A stretch of DNA of 64,000 nt from Thermoanaerobacter pseudethanolicus ATCC 33223 (GTDB lineage Bacteria > Bacillota > Thermoanaerobacteria > Thermoanaerobacterales > Thermoanaerobacteraceae): positions 124,001-188,000 of the forward strand of contig NC_010321.1 of the NCBI RefSeq assembly GCF_000019085.1. The letters are read 5' to 3'. A program made the position numbers and the translations under genes. A model generated the notes under the pieces. The model was not told the origin of the DNA and made no database searches. It saw only the letters and a program-made list of their open reading frames with translations. Shown piece by piece: positions 10,731 through 21,467 of the stretch. How positions within the stretch are numbered: position 1 is the stretch's first letter; every line of letters starts with the position of its first letter.

Positions 10731-11597
10731 CTATAAGGAATTGAAACGTTTTTTGTACATTTCACTATCAAGGATTTTTCTATGTTTTTAGCCTACCTAT
10801 AAGGAATTGAAACTGCCGTCTGTGCCTTGCGAATATTCTACGTCGCCGAGTTTTTAGCCTACCTATAAGGAATTGAAACTGTTGAAGACATATATCTGAA
10901 AGTTGTATCAAAAAAGTTTTTAGCCTACCTATAAGGAATTGAAACAGCTCTTCTACTGCTCTTCTTCCTCTGCGATAAACAGTTTTTAGCCTACCTATAA
11001 GGAATTGAAACACAAAACAACTCGCTGGGATAGAACAATTAGAAGAAAGTTTTTAGCCTACCTATAAGGAATTGAAACTAGGCTTCTAGCGTTACACCAA
11101 TAGGCTCTGTCGGGTGTTTTTAGCCTACCTATAAGGAATTGAAACAGGAGTTAATACTGCGACTGCACTTAAAACAGCCATAAGTTTTTAGCCTACCTAT
11201 AAGGAATTGAAACCTTAGCAGCGTTGATACATGCCTAATACCATCAAGGGTTTTTAGCCTACCTATAAGGAATTGAAACAGTCCATATCGCCATTTACAT
11301 AGTAGACTACTTCTTTGTTTTTAGCCTACCTATAAGGAATTGAAACGAGCAGAAATGGAATTGCATGGCTATGCAGCAGAAGTTTTTAGCCTACCTATAA
11401 GGAATTGAAACTTAAAAAGCCTGCCCTTTTGCAGTTAATAGTCTCTTAGTTTTTAGCCTACCTATAAGGAATTGAAACTAGGCAATGTTTATGCATCCGA
11501 GCTAGGGCTATCCTGTTTTTAGCCTACCTATAAGGAATTGAAACCCGCCACATACATCCAAACAGGAAGTACCAGCATGGGTTTTTAGCCTACCTAT
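10731..11597 (+). CRISPR. CRISPR segment 5
   Basis: Right half repeat next to the truncated element, about 12 intact repeats, then the left half repeat at 11581-11597 cut by copy 5. Confidence 0.97.
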
Positions 11598-11695
11598 CCT
11601 GAAAATAGTGTCTCTCAAAAAGGCAACAAAAAACTAAACCCATACCGATGTAAAAATATGGGATAAATAAATGGTTAATAAAGTTAAATTAAAAG

Positions 11696-12916
11696 TTAAG
11701 ACACTGCAGATTCGACCGTGACCTTAAGGCCTAAAGACTCTAGCTTTTTTAAAGATTGACGAATAATCATATTACGCTTTTTCTCTTCATAATAAGTAGG
11801 ACCTAATTCAATATATGGTTGCTTTTGCTTGAGAATATGATAAACTATAATTAAAATGCTATGTGCCACTGCAACTGCTGCACGGTTTGCTCCTCTTCGA
11901 GCAGCGATGCGGTGGTACTGACTTGAGAGATAAGTATCTTTTGCCCTTGAGGCAGCTCTGGCAGCTTCAATAAGAGAGCTTCGCAATTTTTGGTTACCTT
12001 TTCGAGTTCTTGCAGACTTTTGTTTACCAGCACTTTCATTATGACCTGGACACAACCCTGCCCAAGAACACAAATGGGCAGCAGAGGGGAACTGTTCCAT
12101 ATTCGTGCCGATTTCGGCTATTATTTGTTCTGCAGTTCTTCTTCCGACTCCAGGGATTGTATCCAGCAGTGCCAGGTCTTTTTCAAAAGGGAGCATTCGA
12201 TTTTTAATTTCTTCGTCTAATTTTGCTATTTCTTCATCAAGGTAATCAATATGTCTAAGCTGTATTTCCAGAAGCATCCTTTGGTGATGATTGATCAAGC
12301 CTTTTAAAGCGCGTTTTAGTTCATCCATTTTATTTTTTAGCTTGCCTTGAGAAAGCTCAGCCAGGGTTTCGGGATTTTCTTCACCATTTATAATAGCCTC
12401 AAGTATAGAACGACTGGATGCCCCGTTGATATCAGAGACTACCGAAGACAGTTTGATATTAGCTCCTTCTAAAACCTTTTGTATGCGATTAAGTTCTCTT
12501 GATTTTTCTTCAATGAGGCTTTTTCTATAGCGTACAAGCTCGCGAAGTTCTCTTTGTTCACGATCTGGCACAAAGCTGCCTTGCAAAAGGCCATGTTGTA
12601 AGAGACTTGCTATCCACTCAGCATCTTTTACATCGGTTTTTCTACCAGGGACATTTTTAATATGCTTAGCATTGACGAGTAGGATTTTAATGCTCTCAAG
12701 CTCAAGTAGATTGTAAATAGGTTTCCAATAAGAGCCGGTACTTTCCATAGCAACAACAGAACAACCTTTAGCTTTAATAAATTCTTTTAATGCAATAAGG
12801 TCATCGGTCATAGTTGAAAAAGTGCGGATTTCTTTACCTTCTGGTGTTATTATACAAGCTACGACATTCTTTTTATGGACATCTAATCCGCAAACGTGAG
12901 AGTAAACTAAATCCAT
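11696..12916 (-). CDS. IS110-family DEDD recombinase, copy 5
   Basis: 406 aa, protein identical to copy 1 and with the same silent variants as copy 1. Frame and AAGGAG site are intact. Confidence 0.95.
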   Translation of the reverse strand: MDLVYSHVCGLDVHKKNVVACIITPEGKEIRTFSTMTDDLIALKEFIKAKGCSVVAMESTGSYWKPIYNLLELESIKILLVNAKHIKNVPGRKTDVKDAEWIASLLQHGLLQGSFVPDREQRELRELVRYRKSLIEEKSRELNRIQKVLEGANIKLSSVVSDINGASSRSILEAIINGEENPETLAELSQGKLKNKMDELKRALKGLINHHQRMLLEIQLRHIDYLDEEIAKLDEEIKNRMLPFEKDLALLDTIPGVGRRTAEQIIAEIGTNMEQFPSAAHLCSWAGLCPGHNESAGKQKSARTRKGNQKLRSSLIEAARAASRAKDTYLSSQYHRIAARRGANRAAVAVAHSILIIVYHILKQKQPYIELGPTYYEEKKRNMIIRQSLKKLESLGLKVTVESAVS

Positions 12917-12967
12917 GAAAGAGCCAACTCCTTTTTTAAAATTTGAACGATAGCGACTGTAAAATTG

Positions 12968-13119
12968 AAGAGCTGGTGCAACAACCATAAGGGGTTATTC
13001 TATCCTGCGTGCTTCCCGTAAAGGGAGCAACAATCTGTGGTGCACCTGGTCGTTGGAGTCTGTCTATGAGTCGGGCTCAAAGCACCAAGGTAAGAACGAC
13101 CTTTCTTCACCAGCCGCTG
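12968..13119 (-). ncRNA. Candidate IS110 bridge RNA, copy 5
   Basis: Unchanged copy of the two-hairpin RNA and promoter-like -10. Confidence 0.6.
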
Positions 13120-13186
13120 TACTGATTATATCATCAAAAAAGGACATTTTCATCCTCTGCTGGTGCCGCATTTGCGGCATGGGAGT

Positions 13187-14123
13187 CTATAAGGAATTGA
13201 AACAGAAGAATATTGACAGTTTAACTGCTCAAAAGATAGCGTTTTTAGCCTACCTATAAGGAATTGAAACACTGTCCCTCAATTTCCTTGTTTTCCTCCT
13301 TAAGCTTGTTTTTAGCCTACCTATAAGGAATTGAAACTAAACCGCCAGAATGCTGAAGCCATATTCCTCGCACGTTTTTAGCCTACCTATAAGGAATTGA
13401 AACATAACTCCGTTTGGTTTTTCGGGGTTTTGCTGAATAGTTTTTAGCCTACCTATAAGGAATTGAAACATTATCTCTTGAAGCGCCTTTGCAGTGTCGA
13501 ATTTTTGTTTTTAGCCTACCTATAAGGAATTGAAACTTTGGAATTCCTTTAGGCGCTCGAACTCACCCATCTGGTTTTTAGCCTACCTATAAGGAATTGA
13601 AACAAATACTCGCCGGCGCGAACCTTAATCTTCACCGGCCAGTTTTTAGCCTACCTATAAGGAATTGAAACCCCATAACCTTGGGAACACAAATTATATG
13701 GTGAACATGTTTTTAGCCTACCTATAAGGAATTGAAACAGAAACTCGCAGAACCCGGCCAACCTGCTGGCTATAGGTTTTTAGCCTACCTATAAGGAATT
13801 GAAACATAAAAAAGTTCCCCGTTGTTACCTCATGTTGCTGTGTTTTTAGCCTACCTATAAGGAATTGAAACCAAGATAAATGGGATAGCCTTGTTGAGGC
13901 AGCAAAAAGTTTTTAGCCTACCTATAAGGAATTGAAACCCAACGCTCCCGGTGGTCTTGCGCTGTTCTGGAGTAGTTTTTAGCCTACCTATAAGGAATTG
14001 AAACATGTCTAACCTATCAAGTACGTCTTTTATTGCTTGGTTTTTAGCCTACCTATAAGGAATTGAAACTGGATAGCAAAGGCAAGTGCAGAACTGGATA
14101 AAAAGAGTTTTTAGCCTACCTAT
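13187..14123 (+). CRISPR. CRISPR segment 6
   Basis: Right half repeat, about 13 intact repeats, left half repeat at 14107-14123 cut by copy 6. Confidence 0.97.
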
Positions 14124-14221
14124 CCTGAAAATAGTGTCTCTCAAAAAGGCAACAAAAAACTAAACCCATACCGATGTAAAAATATGGGATAAATAAATGG
14201 TTAATAAAGTTAAATTAAAAG

Positions 14222-15442
14222 TTAAGACACTGCAGATTCGACCGTGACCTTAAGGCCTAAAGACTCTAGCTTTTTTAAAGATTGACGAATAATCATATTA
14301 CGCTTTTTCTCTTCATAATAAGTAGGACCTAATTCAATATATGGTTGCTTTTGCTTGAGAATATGATAAACTATAATTAAAATGCTATGTGCCACTGCAA
14401 CTGCTGCACGGTTTGCTCCTCTTCGAGCAGCGATGCGGTGGTACTGACTTGAGAGATAAGTATCTTTTGCCCTTGAGGCAGCTCTGGCAGCTTCAATAAG
14501 AGAGCTTCGCAATTTTTGGTTACCTTTTCGAGTTCTTGCAGACTTTTGTTTACCAGCACTTTCATTATGACCTGGACACAACCCTGCCCAAGAACACAAA
14601 TGGGCAGCAGAGGGGAACTGTTCCATATTCGTGCCGATTTCGGCTATTATTTGTTCTGCAGTTCTTCTTCCGACTCCAGGGATTGTATCCAGCAGTGCCA
14701 GGTCTTTTTCAAAAGGGAGCATTCGATTTTTAATTTCTTCGTCTAATTTTGCTATTTCTTCATCAAGGTAATCAATATGTCTAAGCTGTATTTCCAGAAG
14801 CATCCTTTGGTGATGATTGATCAAGCCTTTTAAAGCGCGTTTTAGTTCATCCATTTTATTTTTTAGCTTGCCTTGAGAAAGCTCAGCCAGGGTTTCGGGA
14901 TTTTCTTCACCATTTATAATAGCCTCAAGTATAGAACGACTGGATGCCCCGTTGATATCAGAGACTACCGAAGACAGTTTGATATTAGCTCCTTCTAAAA
15001 CCTTTTGTATGCGATTAAGTTCTCTTGATTTTTCTTCAATGAGGCTTTTTCTATAGCGTACAAGCTCGCGAAGTTCTCTTTGTTCACGATCTGGCACAAA
15101 GCTGCCTTGCAAAAGGCCATGTTGTAAGAGACTTGCTATCCACTCAGCATCTTTTACATCGGTTTTTCTACCAGGGACATTTTTAATATGCTTAGCATTG
15201 ACGAGTAGGATTTTAATGCTCTCAAGCTCAAGTAGATTGTAAATAGGTTTCCAATAAGAGCCGGTACTTTCCATAGCAACAACAGAACAACCTTTAGCTT
15301 TAATAAATTCTTTTAATGCAATAAGGTCATCGGTCATAGTTGAAAAAGTGCGGATTTCTTTACCTTCTGGTGTTATTATACAAGCTACGACATTCTTTTT
15401 ATGGACATCTAATCCGCAAACATGAGAATAAACTAAATCCAT
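14222..15442 (-). CDS. IS110-family DEDD recombinase, copy 6
   Basis: 406 aa, protein identical to copies 1-3 and 5, with an intact start region. Confidence 0.95.
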   Translation of the reverse strand: MDLVYSHVCGLDVHKKNVVACIITPEGKEIRTFSTMTDDLIALKEFIKAKGCSVVAMESTGSYWKPIYNLLELESIKILLVNAKHIKNVPGRKTDVKDAEWIASLLQHGLLQGSFVPDREQRELRELVRYRKSLIEEKSRELNRIQKVLEGANIKLSSVVSDINGASSRSILEAIINGEENPETLAELSQGKLKNKMDELKRALKGLINHHQRMLLEIQLRHIDYLDEEIAKLDEEIKNRMLPFEKDLALLDTIPGVGRRTAEQIIAEIGTNMEQFPSAAHLCSWAGLCPGHNESAGKQKSARTRKGNQKLRSSLIEAARAASRAKDTYLSSQYHRIAARRGANRAAVAVAHSILIIVYHILKQKQPYIELGPTYYEEKKRNMIIRQSLKKLESLGLKVTVESAVS

Positions 15443-15493
15443 GAAAGAACCAACTCCTTTTTTAAAATTTGAACGATAGCGACTGTAAAATTG

Positions 15494-15645
15494 AAGAGCT
15501 GGTGCAACAACCATAAGGGGTTATTCTATCCTGCGTGCTTCCCGTAAAGGGAGCAACAATCTGTGGTGCACCTGGTCGTTGGAGTCTGTCTATGAGTCGG
15601 GCTCAAAGCACCAAGGTAAGAACGACCTTTCTTCACCAGCCGCTG
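15494..15645 (-). ncRNA. Candidate IS110 bridge RNA, copy 6
   Basis: Unchanged copy of the two-hairpin RNA and promoter-like -10. Confidence 0.6.
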
Positions 15646-15712
15646 TACTGATTATATCATCAAAAAAGGACATTTTCATCCTCTGCTGGTGCCGCATTTG
15701 CGGCATGGGAGT

Positions 15713-17450
15713 CTATAAGGAATTGAAACCCTATCAGCTCCGGTGGCACCCCAAACGCAATAGCGTTTTTAGCCTACCTATAAGGAATTGAAACGATAGC
15801 CTTCAGCTATTAACTTTGCCGCTTCCAATTGGTTTTTAGCCTACCTATAAGGAATTGAAACGCTGGTGCTTATTATTGGAAAGGATATAAACAAGCAGTT
15901 TTTAGCCTACCTATAAGGAATTGAAACCGCTGTCGTCTTTGTTAAAGGACCTGTACCCTGCAGTTTTTAGCCTACCTATAAGGAATTGAAACAGATATTG
16001 TTCAATATTGCATTTATCTCCGCTTCGCTTGTTTTTAGCCTACCTATAAGGAATTGAAACTGTAGAAAATGTCAAAAAACATCAAAAAGGAGGTGTGGTT
16101 TTTAGCCTACCTATAAGGAATTGAAACAGTAAATACGGGAACAGAAGCAGCACCCGTGTGGAGTTTTTAGCCTACCTATAAGGAATTGAAACCATTGCCA
16201 CTACTTGCAGCAGCAGGAGCATCTATAAGTTTTTAGCCTACCTATAAGGAATTGAAACCGTAGAAATAGACCCACCATTTCATCCAGACACACACGTTTT
16301 TAGCCTACCTATAAGGAATTGAAACCTGATTGAGTACTAGGGAGGGAGAGAGATGTATCCGTTTTTAGCCTACCTATAAGGAATTGAAACAGCGCTTGAG
16401 GATGCATACATGAATAATACAATTTTAGTTTTTAGCCTACCTATAAGGAATTGAAACCGCCCAAAATGGCGCTTAAAACGGCTGCAAATTTGTCGTTTTT
16501 AGCCTACCTATAAGGAATTGAAACCCAGCCTGTAATGCAGGGTCGCCTACAAATCCGACGTGTTTTTAGCCTACCTATAAGGAATTGAAACTTCTTTAGA
16601 TATACTTAAAAGCAATGTAGAGAAAGGTGGTTTTTAGCCTACCTATAAGGAATTGAAACCGAGTGAAAAGATGATACCATGTCGCTTTGAAATGAGGTTT
16701 TTAGCCTACCTATAAGGAATTGAAACTCCCTAGTAGTTTAGCCATATCAGCTTGTTTTAAAGTTTTTAGCCTACCTATAAGGAATTGAAACAGCTCTTTC
16801 ATTAATTTTGCAGCTTTGTCTGTCGGAGTTTTTAGCCTACCTATAAGGAATTGAAACTTGCCAAGCTGTTTTGCTAATTTGCTCATTTTTGCCGTTTTTA
16901 GCCTACCTATAAGGAATTGAAACTCGATATAATAGCTCTAAACGTTTGGCTTTGCTTTGTGTTTTTAGCCTACCTATAAGGAATTGAAACATATCCTCGC
17001 CAGATACACATTGCTCGCTAACATACAGGCGTTTTTAGCCTACCTATAAGGAATTGAAACTAACGCAGACGTGGGAGGTTGCCGTGGATTCGGTTGGTTT
17101 TTAGCCTACCTATAAGGAATTGAAACTCATAATCTATCAAACCGCTTGCTATTGCAAGCATGAGTTTTTAGCCTACCTATAAGGAATTGAAACACATTGT
17201 TTGTAGTTTTGGTATGTTCTGTTGTATACGTTTTTAGCCTACCTATAAGGAATTGAAACTATCATTCCAACTACCAACTTTTGTTAAATAATATTCTCGT
17301 TTTTAGCCTACCTATAAGGAATTGAAACTATGCTGCATACGTCGAATACGGCACAAAAAAGATGGGTTTTTAGCCTACCTATAAGGAATTGAAACCCATG
17401 TTGGTTTTACGCTCAATCTCGGTTACGTAGAAAGTTTTTAGCCTACCTAT
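15713..17450 (+). CRISPR. CRISPR segment 7 (trailer-side)
   Basis: Right half repeat, about 25 intact repeats, and a final half repeat ending CCTACCTAT at 17450 where copy 7 begins. No repeat follows directly on the other side of copy 7. The next repeat-like sequence is the degenerate one at 19646. Confidence 0.97.
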
Positions 17451-18851
17451 CCTGAAAATAGTGTCTCTCAAAAAGGCAACAAAAAACTAAACCCATACCG
17501 ATGTAAAAATATGGGATAAATAAATGGTTAATAAAGTTAAATTAAAAGTTAAGACACTGCAGATTCGACCGTGACCTTAAGGCCTAAAGACTCTAGCTTT
17601 TTTAAAGATTGACGAATAATCATATTACGCTTTTTCTCTTCATAATAAGTAGGACCTAATTCAATATATGGTTGCTTTTGCTTGAGAATATGATAAACTA
17701 TAATTAAAATGCTATGTGCCACTGCAACTGCTGCACGGTTTGCTCCTCTTCGAGCAGCGATGCGGTGGTACTGACTTGAGAGATAAGTATCTTTTGCCCT
17801 TGAGGCAGCTCTGGCAGCTTCAATAAGAGAGCTTCGCAATTTTTGGTTACCTTTTCGAGTTCTTGCAGACTTTTGTTTACCAGCACTTTCATTATGACCT
17901 GGACACAACCCTGCCCAAGAACACAAATGGGCAGCAGAGGGGAACTGTTCCATATTCGTGCCGATTTCGGCTATTATTTGTTCTGCAGTTCTTCTTCCGA
18001 CTCCAGGGATTGTATCCAGCAGTGCCAGGTCTTTTTCAAAAGGGAGCATTCGATTTTTAATTTCTTCGTCTAATTTTGCTATTTCTTCATCAAGGTAATC
18101 AATATGTCTAAGCTGTATTTCCAGAAGCATCCTTTGGTGATGATTGATCAAGCCTTTTAAAGCGCGTTTTAGTTCATCCATTTTATTTTTTAGCTTGCCT
18201 TGAGAAAGCTCAGCCAGGGTTTCGGGATTTTCTTCACCATTTATAATAGCCTCAAGTATAGAACGACTGGATGCCCCGTTGATATCAGAGACTACCGAAG
18301 ACAGTTTGATATTAGCTCCTTCTAAAACCTTTTGTATGCGATTAAGTTCTCTTGATTTTTCTTCAATGAGGCTTTTTCTATAGCGTACAAGCTCGCGAAG
18401 TTCTCTTTGTTCACGATCTGGCACAAAGCTGCCTTGCAAAAGGCCATGTTGTAAGAGACTTGCTATCCACTCAGCATCTTTTACATCGGTTTTTCTACCA
18501 GGGACATTTTTAATATGCTTAGCATTGACGAGTAGGATTTTAATGCTCTCAAGCTCAAGTAGATTGTAAATAGGTTTCCAATAAGAGCCGGTACTTTCCA
18601 TAGCAACAACAGAACAACCTTTAGCTTTAATAAATTCTTTTAATGCAATAAGGTCATCGGTCATGGTTGAAAAGGTGCGGATTTCTTTACCTTCCGGTGT
18701 TATTATACAAGCTACGACGCTCTTTTTATGGACATCTAATCCGCAAACGTGAGAATAAACTAAATCCATAAAAGAACCAGTTCCTTTTTTAATATTTGTA
18801 CGATAGCGACTTTAATATTGAAGAGCTGGTGCAACAACCATAATGGGTTAT
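17451..18851 (-). mobile_element. IS110-family element, copy 7, lacking the upstream (RNA) end
   Basis: The left junction in the repeat is canonical. Sequence identity holds to about 18664. From 18665 to 18851 it is clearly diverged (GGTTGAAAAGG, TTAATATTTG, ATAATGGGTTAT). Similarity then stops, so the two-hairpin region, the right end and the right half repeat are missing. The pattern suggests recombination between an array copy and an older, diverged copy beside pepE. Confidence 0.85.
17549..18769 (-). CDS. IS110-family DEDD recombinase, copy 7
   Basis: 406 aa. N17 of the other copies is serine here ([10 protein letters not shown]), and the rest of the protein matches. The upstream frame that gives a 430-aa reading in the other copies is closed in this one, which supports the 406-aa start. 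A ribosome-binding site (AAGGAAC) is kept, but the normal bridge-RNA end is gone, so this copy could act only with an RNA from elsewhere. Confidence 0.93.
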   Translation of the reverse strand: MDLVYSHVCGLDVHKKSVVACIITPEGKEIRTFSTMTDDLIALKEFIKAKGCSVVAMESTGSYWKPIYNLLELESIKILLVNAKHIKNVPGRKTDVKDAEWIASLLQHGLLQGSFVPDREQRELRELVRYRKSLIEEKSRELNRIQKVLEGANIKLSSVVSDINGASSRSILEAIINGEENPETLAELSQGKLKNKMDELKRALKGLINHHQRMLLEIQLRHIDYLDEEIAKLDEEIKNRMLPFEKDLALLDTIPGVGRRTAEQIIAEIGTNMEQFPSAAHLCSWAGLCPGHNESAGKQKSARTRKGNQKLRSSLIEAARAASRAKDTYLSSQYHRIAARRGANRAAVAVAHSILIIVYHILKQKQPYIELGPTYYEEKKRNMIIRQSLKKLESLGLKVTVESAVS

Positions 18852-18907
18852 CTGATTTAATGGTTTTAGGTCCTGTGATCTAATTCATTTATAAACGGGG
18901 TGAGGAT

Positions 18908-19636
18908 ATGAAAAAGGTAGTTGCCATAGGAGGAGGAGAGATTTCAAAATTTGAAACTTTTAAGATAGATGAAGAAATAGTCAAACTAACTGACAAGGCT
19001 AAGCCAAAAGCCCTTTTTGTACCAACGGCAAGTGGCGAACCTGAAGCGTATTGTGATAATTTTGACTTTGTCTATGGTAAAATGCTTGGATGTGAGACAG
19101 ATATTTTATTCTTGATAAAAGATGATCCTGATAGTTCACAGATAGAGAAGAAGATCTCATGGGCAGATTTGATTTATGTCGGTGGTGGTAACACAAAAAG
19201 GATGATGGAGATCTGGAGATCGAAAGGTGTCGATAAGATGCTTATCGATGCTTATCAAAGAGGAACGGTACTTTCAGGGTTGAGTGCGGGAGCCATATGC
19301 TGGTTCAAATATGGATTCAGCGATTCACAGAGATTTGAAAATCAAGAAAACTGGCATTACACTAAAGTTGAAGGATTAGGGCTTTTCGATGCAATACTAT
19401 GTCCTCATCTTAACGAGGAAAATAGAAGGGAACTTTTTGAGAAATTCATGATAGATTTCGAAGGAGTGGGTATAGGACTAGAAAATGGTTGCGCAATTGA
19501 AATCGTAGACGATACTTTTAAAATCATAAATTCTTTTGAAAATGCACATGCCTATGTGTTCAGAAGAAGTGAAAATAAATTGTTTGTGGATGAGATAAGG
19601 CATCGTGATTATATTCCATTCAATTTGCTGATTTAA
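18908..19636 (+). CDS. pepE: Peptidase E-like (family S51) dipeptidase
   Basis: 242 aa, the usual size for family S51, cytoplasmic serine peptidases that cleave Asp-X dipeptides. GLSAGAICW (about 123-131) holds the nucleophile elbow serine, and DLIYVGGGNTKRMME (about 86-100) is the family's glycine-rich segment. The ATG at 18908 follows GGGGTGAGG. It stands alone between IS110 copy 7 and a degenerate CRISPR repeat, so repeat-like DNA flanks it on both sides. That suggests it was joined to the array by rearrangement rather than belonging to the CRISPR system. Some S51 relatives are cyanophycinases, but this length fits peptidase E better. Confidence 0.85.
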   Translation: MKKVVAIGGGEISKFETFKIDEEIVKLTDKAKPKALFVPTASGEPEAYCDNFDFVYGKMLGCETDILFLIKDDPDSSQIEKKISWADLIYVGGGNTKRMMEIWRSKGVDKMLIDAYQRGTVLSGLSAGAICWFKYGFSDSQRFENQENWHYTKVEGLGLFDAILCPHLNEENRRELFEKFMIDFEGVGIGLENGCAIEIVDDTFKIINSFENAHAYVFRRSENKLFVDEIRHRDYIPFNLLI

Positions 19637-19645
19637 ATATAACAG

Positions 19646-19675
19646 GTTTTTAGCCTACATATAAGGAATTGAAAT
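19646..19675 (+). repeat. Degenerate CRISPR repeat (trailer-side relic)
   Basis: 28 of 30 positions match the array repeat in the same orientation: CTACAT replaces CTACCT and the last C is T. A decayed final repeat is typical of the leader-distal end, which supports left-to-right polarity. It is cut off from the array by IS110 copy 7 and pepE. Confidence 0.9.
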
Positions 19676-19785
19676 TAGGTAAAGGCATATAAAACATGAA
19701 GAAGAGACTATAGTTTTAAACTTTTATTAAAATTTCAAACAAAATAGAAAGGTTAATTGAAAATAGAAAAGATTAAACATTTTTT

Positions 19786-19919
19786 AATGATGAACAATTG
19801 GAGGTATTTAAAAATTAGGTAAACCAATCGAAGATAGGGAATATTCAGATGACAAGATAATGTAGTTAGAGTCATTAATAGCTGATAAGTTTATGTATTC
19901 CGGTTTTGATGAGGATTAA
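19786..19919 (+). pseudogene. Decayed small ORF upstream of cas4
   Basis: Reading NDEQLEVFK then, after a frameshift at about 19813, LGKPIEDREYSDDKIM, a stop, and LESLIADKFMYSGFDED gives a protein-like, acidic sequence ending at a TAA at 19917. It resembles small uncharacterised clostridial proteins I recall only loosely. One frameshift and one in-frame stop make it non-functional. It could also be chance, since the region is AT-rich. Confidence 0.3.
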
Positions 19920-19964
19920 AAATAGTTTAATTAAAAAATATAAAAAACTTTTATAGGTGATACT

Positions 19965-20462
19965 ATGGAATTTGAGGTTACAGGGGCATTGATGCAAAGT
20001 TATACCATTTGTAAAAGGCAAGTTTGGCTTATGGCACATCAGATAGTGCCTGACCAAGAACATCCTTATATTGAAATAGGTAGGCTTATTGATGAAAATT
20101 CTTATCAAAGGGATAGAAAAAAGATTCATTTTGAAAATGTGGTATTAGACCTTGTGAGAATGGAAAAAGATAATATTTTAATTGGCGAGGTAAAGAAAAG
20201 TTCAAAAGCGGAAGATAGTGCTAAAATGCAACTTTTATTTTATCTCTACAAGTTAAAGCAAAGCGGAATAACTGCAAAAGGGCAACTTTTTTTTCCAGAA
20301 GAAAGGAAGAGGGAAGTAGTAGAACTTACACCAGAATTTGAAAGAGAAGTTATAAAGGCAATTGAAGAAATTAAAGATATAGTATATAAAGAAAAGCCAC
20401 CTGCTTTTATAAAAATTCCATATTGTAAAAATTGTGGGTATAAGGAGTTTTGTATGTCATGA
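19965..20462 (+). CDS. cas4: CRISPR-associated exonuclease Cas4
   Basis: 165 aa, RecB-type nuclease that trims and orients prespacers for Cas1-Cas2. Cys in YTICKRQVW near residue 19 and the C-terminal cluster YCKNCGYKEFC (about 154-164) are the four iron-sulfur ligands. GEVKKSSKAEDSAKMQLLFYLYKL (about 73-96) gives the E-x-K catalytic motif and the QxxxY motif. A GGTGAT site precedes the ATG. Its stop overlaps the cas1 start in an ATGA, so translation is coupled. It is the first gene of a three-gene adaptation operon downstream of the array. Confidence 0.93.
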   Translation: MEFEVTGALMQSYTICKRQVWLMAHQIVPDQEHPYIEIGRLIDENSYQRDRKKIHFENVVLDLVRMEKDNILIGEVKKSSKAEDSAKMQLLFYLYKLKQSGITAKGQLFFPEERKREVVELTPEFEREVIKAIEEIKDIVYKEKPPAFIKIPYCKNCGYKEFCMS

Positions 20463-21451
20463 AAAAAACGATTTATATTTTTTCAGATGGGGAATTAAAA
20501 AGAAAAGATAATACTCTATTTTTTGAAGGAGAAAATGGAAGAAAATTTATACCAGTAGAAAATACTTCTGAAATAATGGTTTTTGGAGAAGTAAGCCTTA
20601 ACAAAAGACTTCTTGAGTTTTTAACACAATCAGAGATTATACTTCATTTTTTCAATCATTATGGATATTATGTAGGGTCTTATTATCCAAGAGAACATTT
20701 AAACTCAGGCTATATGATATTAAGACAAGCTGAGCACTATAATGATGAAAGTAAAAGGCTTTATCTTGCTCAAAAATTTGTCGAAGGAGCTTATAAGAAT
20801 ATAAGGCAAGTTTTGAAATATTATTCAAATAGAGGCAAAGATTTGGAAGATGTCATTTATTCCATAGAAAAATTAGGGGAGAGCGTTGATTCAACTTCTA
20901 CAATAAATGAATTAATGGCAATAGAAGGTAATATTAGGGAATATTATTATAAGGCTTTTGATGAGATAATTCAAAACCCAGATTTTAAGTTTGACTTTAG
21001 AAGCAAAAGACCACCTCAAAATTTTTTGAATACATTGATAAGCTTTGGAAATTCTTTGATGTATACGACAACTTTAAGTGAAATATACAAAACCCACTTA
21101 GACCCGAGAATAGGTTTTTTGCATGCGACCAATTTTAGACGTTTTTCTTTAAATCTTGATGTTTCAGAGATTTTTAAGCCTATCATTGTAGATAGGACTA
21201 TATTTACCTTGCTTAGCAAAAAAATGGTTACTAAAGAAGACTTTGAAGAAGATGCAGAAGGATTATTACTTAAAGAAAAAGGGAAAAAAGTATTTGTGCA
21301 GGAATTTGAAGATAAGCTTGCTACAACTATTAAACACAGGAATCTTTCTAACAATGTTTCTTATAGAAGACTTATAAGGTTAGAGCTGTATAAATTGGAA
21401 AAACACTTGATTGAAGAAGAACAGTACAAGCCTTTTATTGCACAATGGTAA
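20459..21451 (+). CDS. cas1: CRISPR-associated integrase Cas1 (type I-B)
   Basis: 330 aa from the ATG at 20459, chosen over an upstream TTG at 20450 because TAAGGAG (20441-20447) is well placed and the ATGA overlap with cas4 is typical. Cas1 integrates prespacers at the leader-repeat junction. Catalytic residues are visible: Glu in MAIEGNIREYYYKAF (near 155), His in GFLHATNFRRFSLNLD (near 222) and Glu in VSEIFKP. Length and sequence style fit type I-B Cas1. Cas2 follows 16 bp later. Confidence 0.95.
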   Translation: MKKTIYIFSDGELKRKDNTLFFEGENGRKFIPVENTSEIMVFGEVSLNKRLLEFLTQSEIILHFFNHYGYYVGSYYPREHLNSGYMILRQAEHYNDESKRLYLAQKFVEGAYKNIRQVLKYYSNRGKDLEDVIYSIEKLGESVDSTSTINELMAIEGNIREYYYKAFDEIIQNPDFKFDFRSKRPPQNFLNTLISFGNSLMYTTTLSEIYKTHLDPRIGFLHATNFRRFSLNLDVSEIFKPIIVDRTIFTLLSKKMVTKEDFEEDAEGLLLKEKGKKVFVQEFEDKLATTIKHRNLSNNVSYRRLIRLELYKLEKHLIEEEQYKPFIAQW

Positions 21452-21467
21452 ATTTAGGTGATAAGAT

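Larger units (their letters stand above)
11598..13186 (-). mobile_element. IS110-family element, copy 5 (complete)
   Basis: 1589 bp, same insertion nucleotide and orientation. It shares the copy 1 sub-version (GTGAGAGTAAAC, GAGCCAACTCC). Confidence 0.95.
14124..15712 (-). mobile_element. IS110-family element, copy 6 (complete)
   Basis: 1589 bp, same junctions and orientation. It belongs to the copy 2/3 sub-version. Confidence 0.95.
1..17450 (+). CRISPR. Very long CRISPR array interrupted by seven IS110 copies
   Basis: A 30-bp repeat beginning GTTTTTAGCC and ending GGAATTGAAAC recurs about every 66-67 bp, with 34-40 nt unique spacers. I count about 131 intact repeats: roughly 12, 22, 0, 47, 12, 13 and 25 in the seven segments between insertion sequences. 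To these add six repeats split by an element, one half repeat at 17434 and a partial repeat at the left edge. The terminal ATTGAAAC matches the usual 8-nt 5' handle of type I-B crRNAs, so transcription should run left to right, with the leader left of the window. Intact repeats look almost invariant by eye. The only degenerate copy lies at 19646, at the expected trailer side. Segment counts may be off by one or two. Confidence 0.98.

Noticed and set aside
1-17450. Spacers targeting genes in this same window
   Set aside because: No match of useful length was noticed by eye, but a full comparison of about 130 spacers with the genome needs a computer search, so I make no claim.
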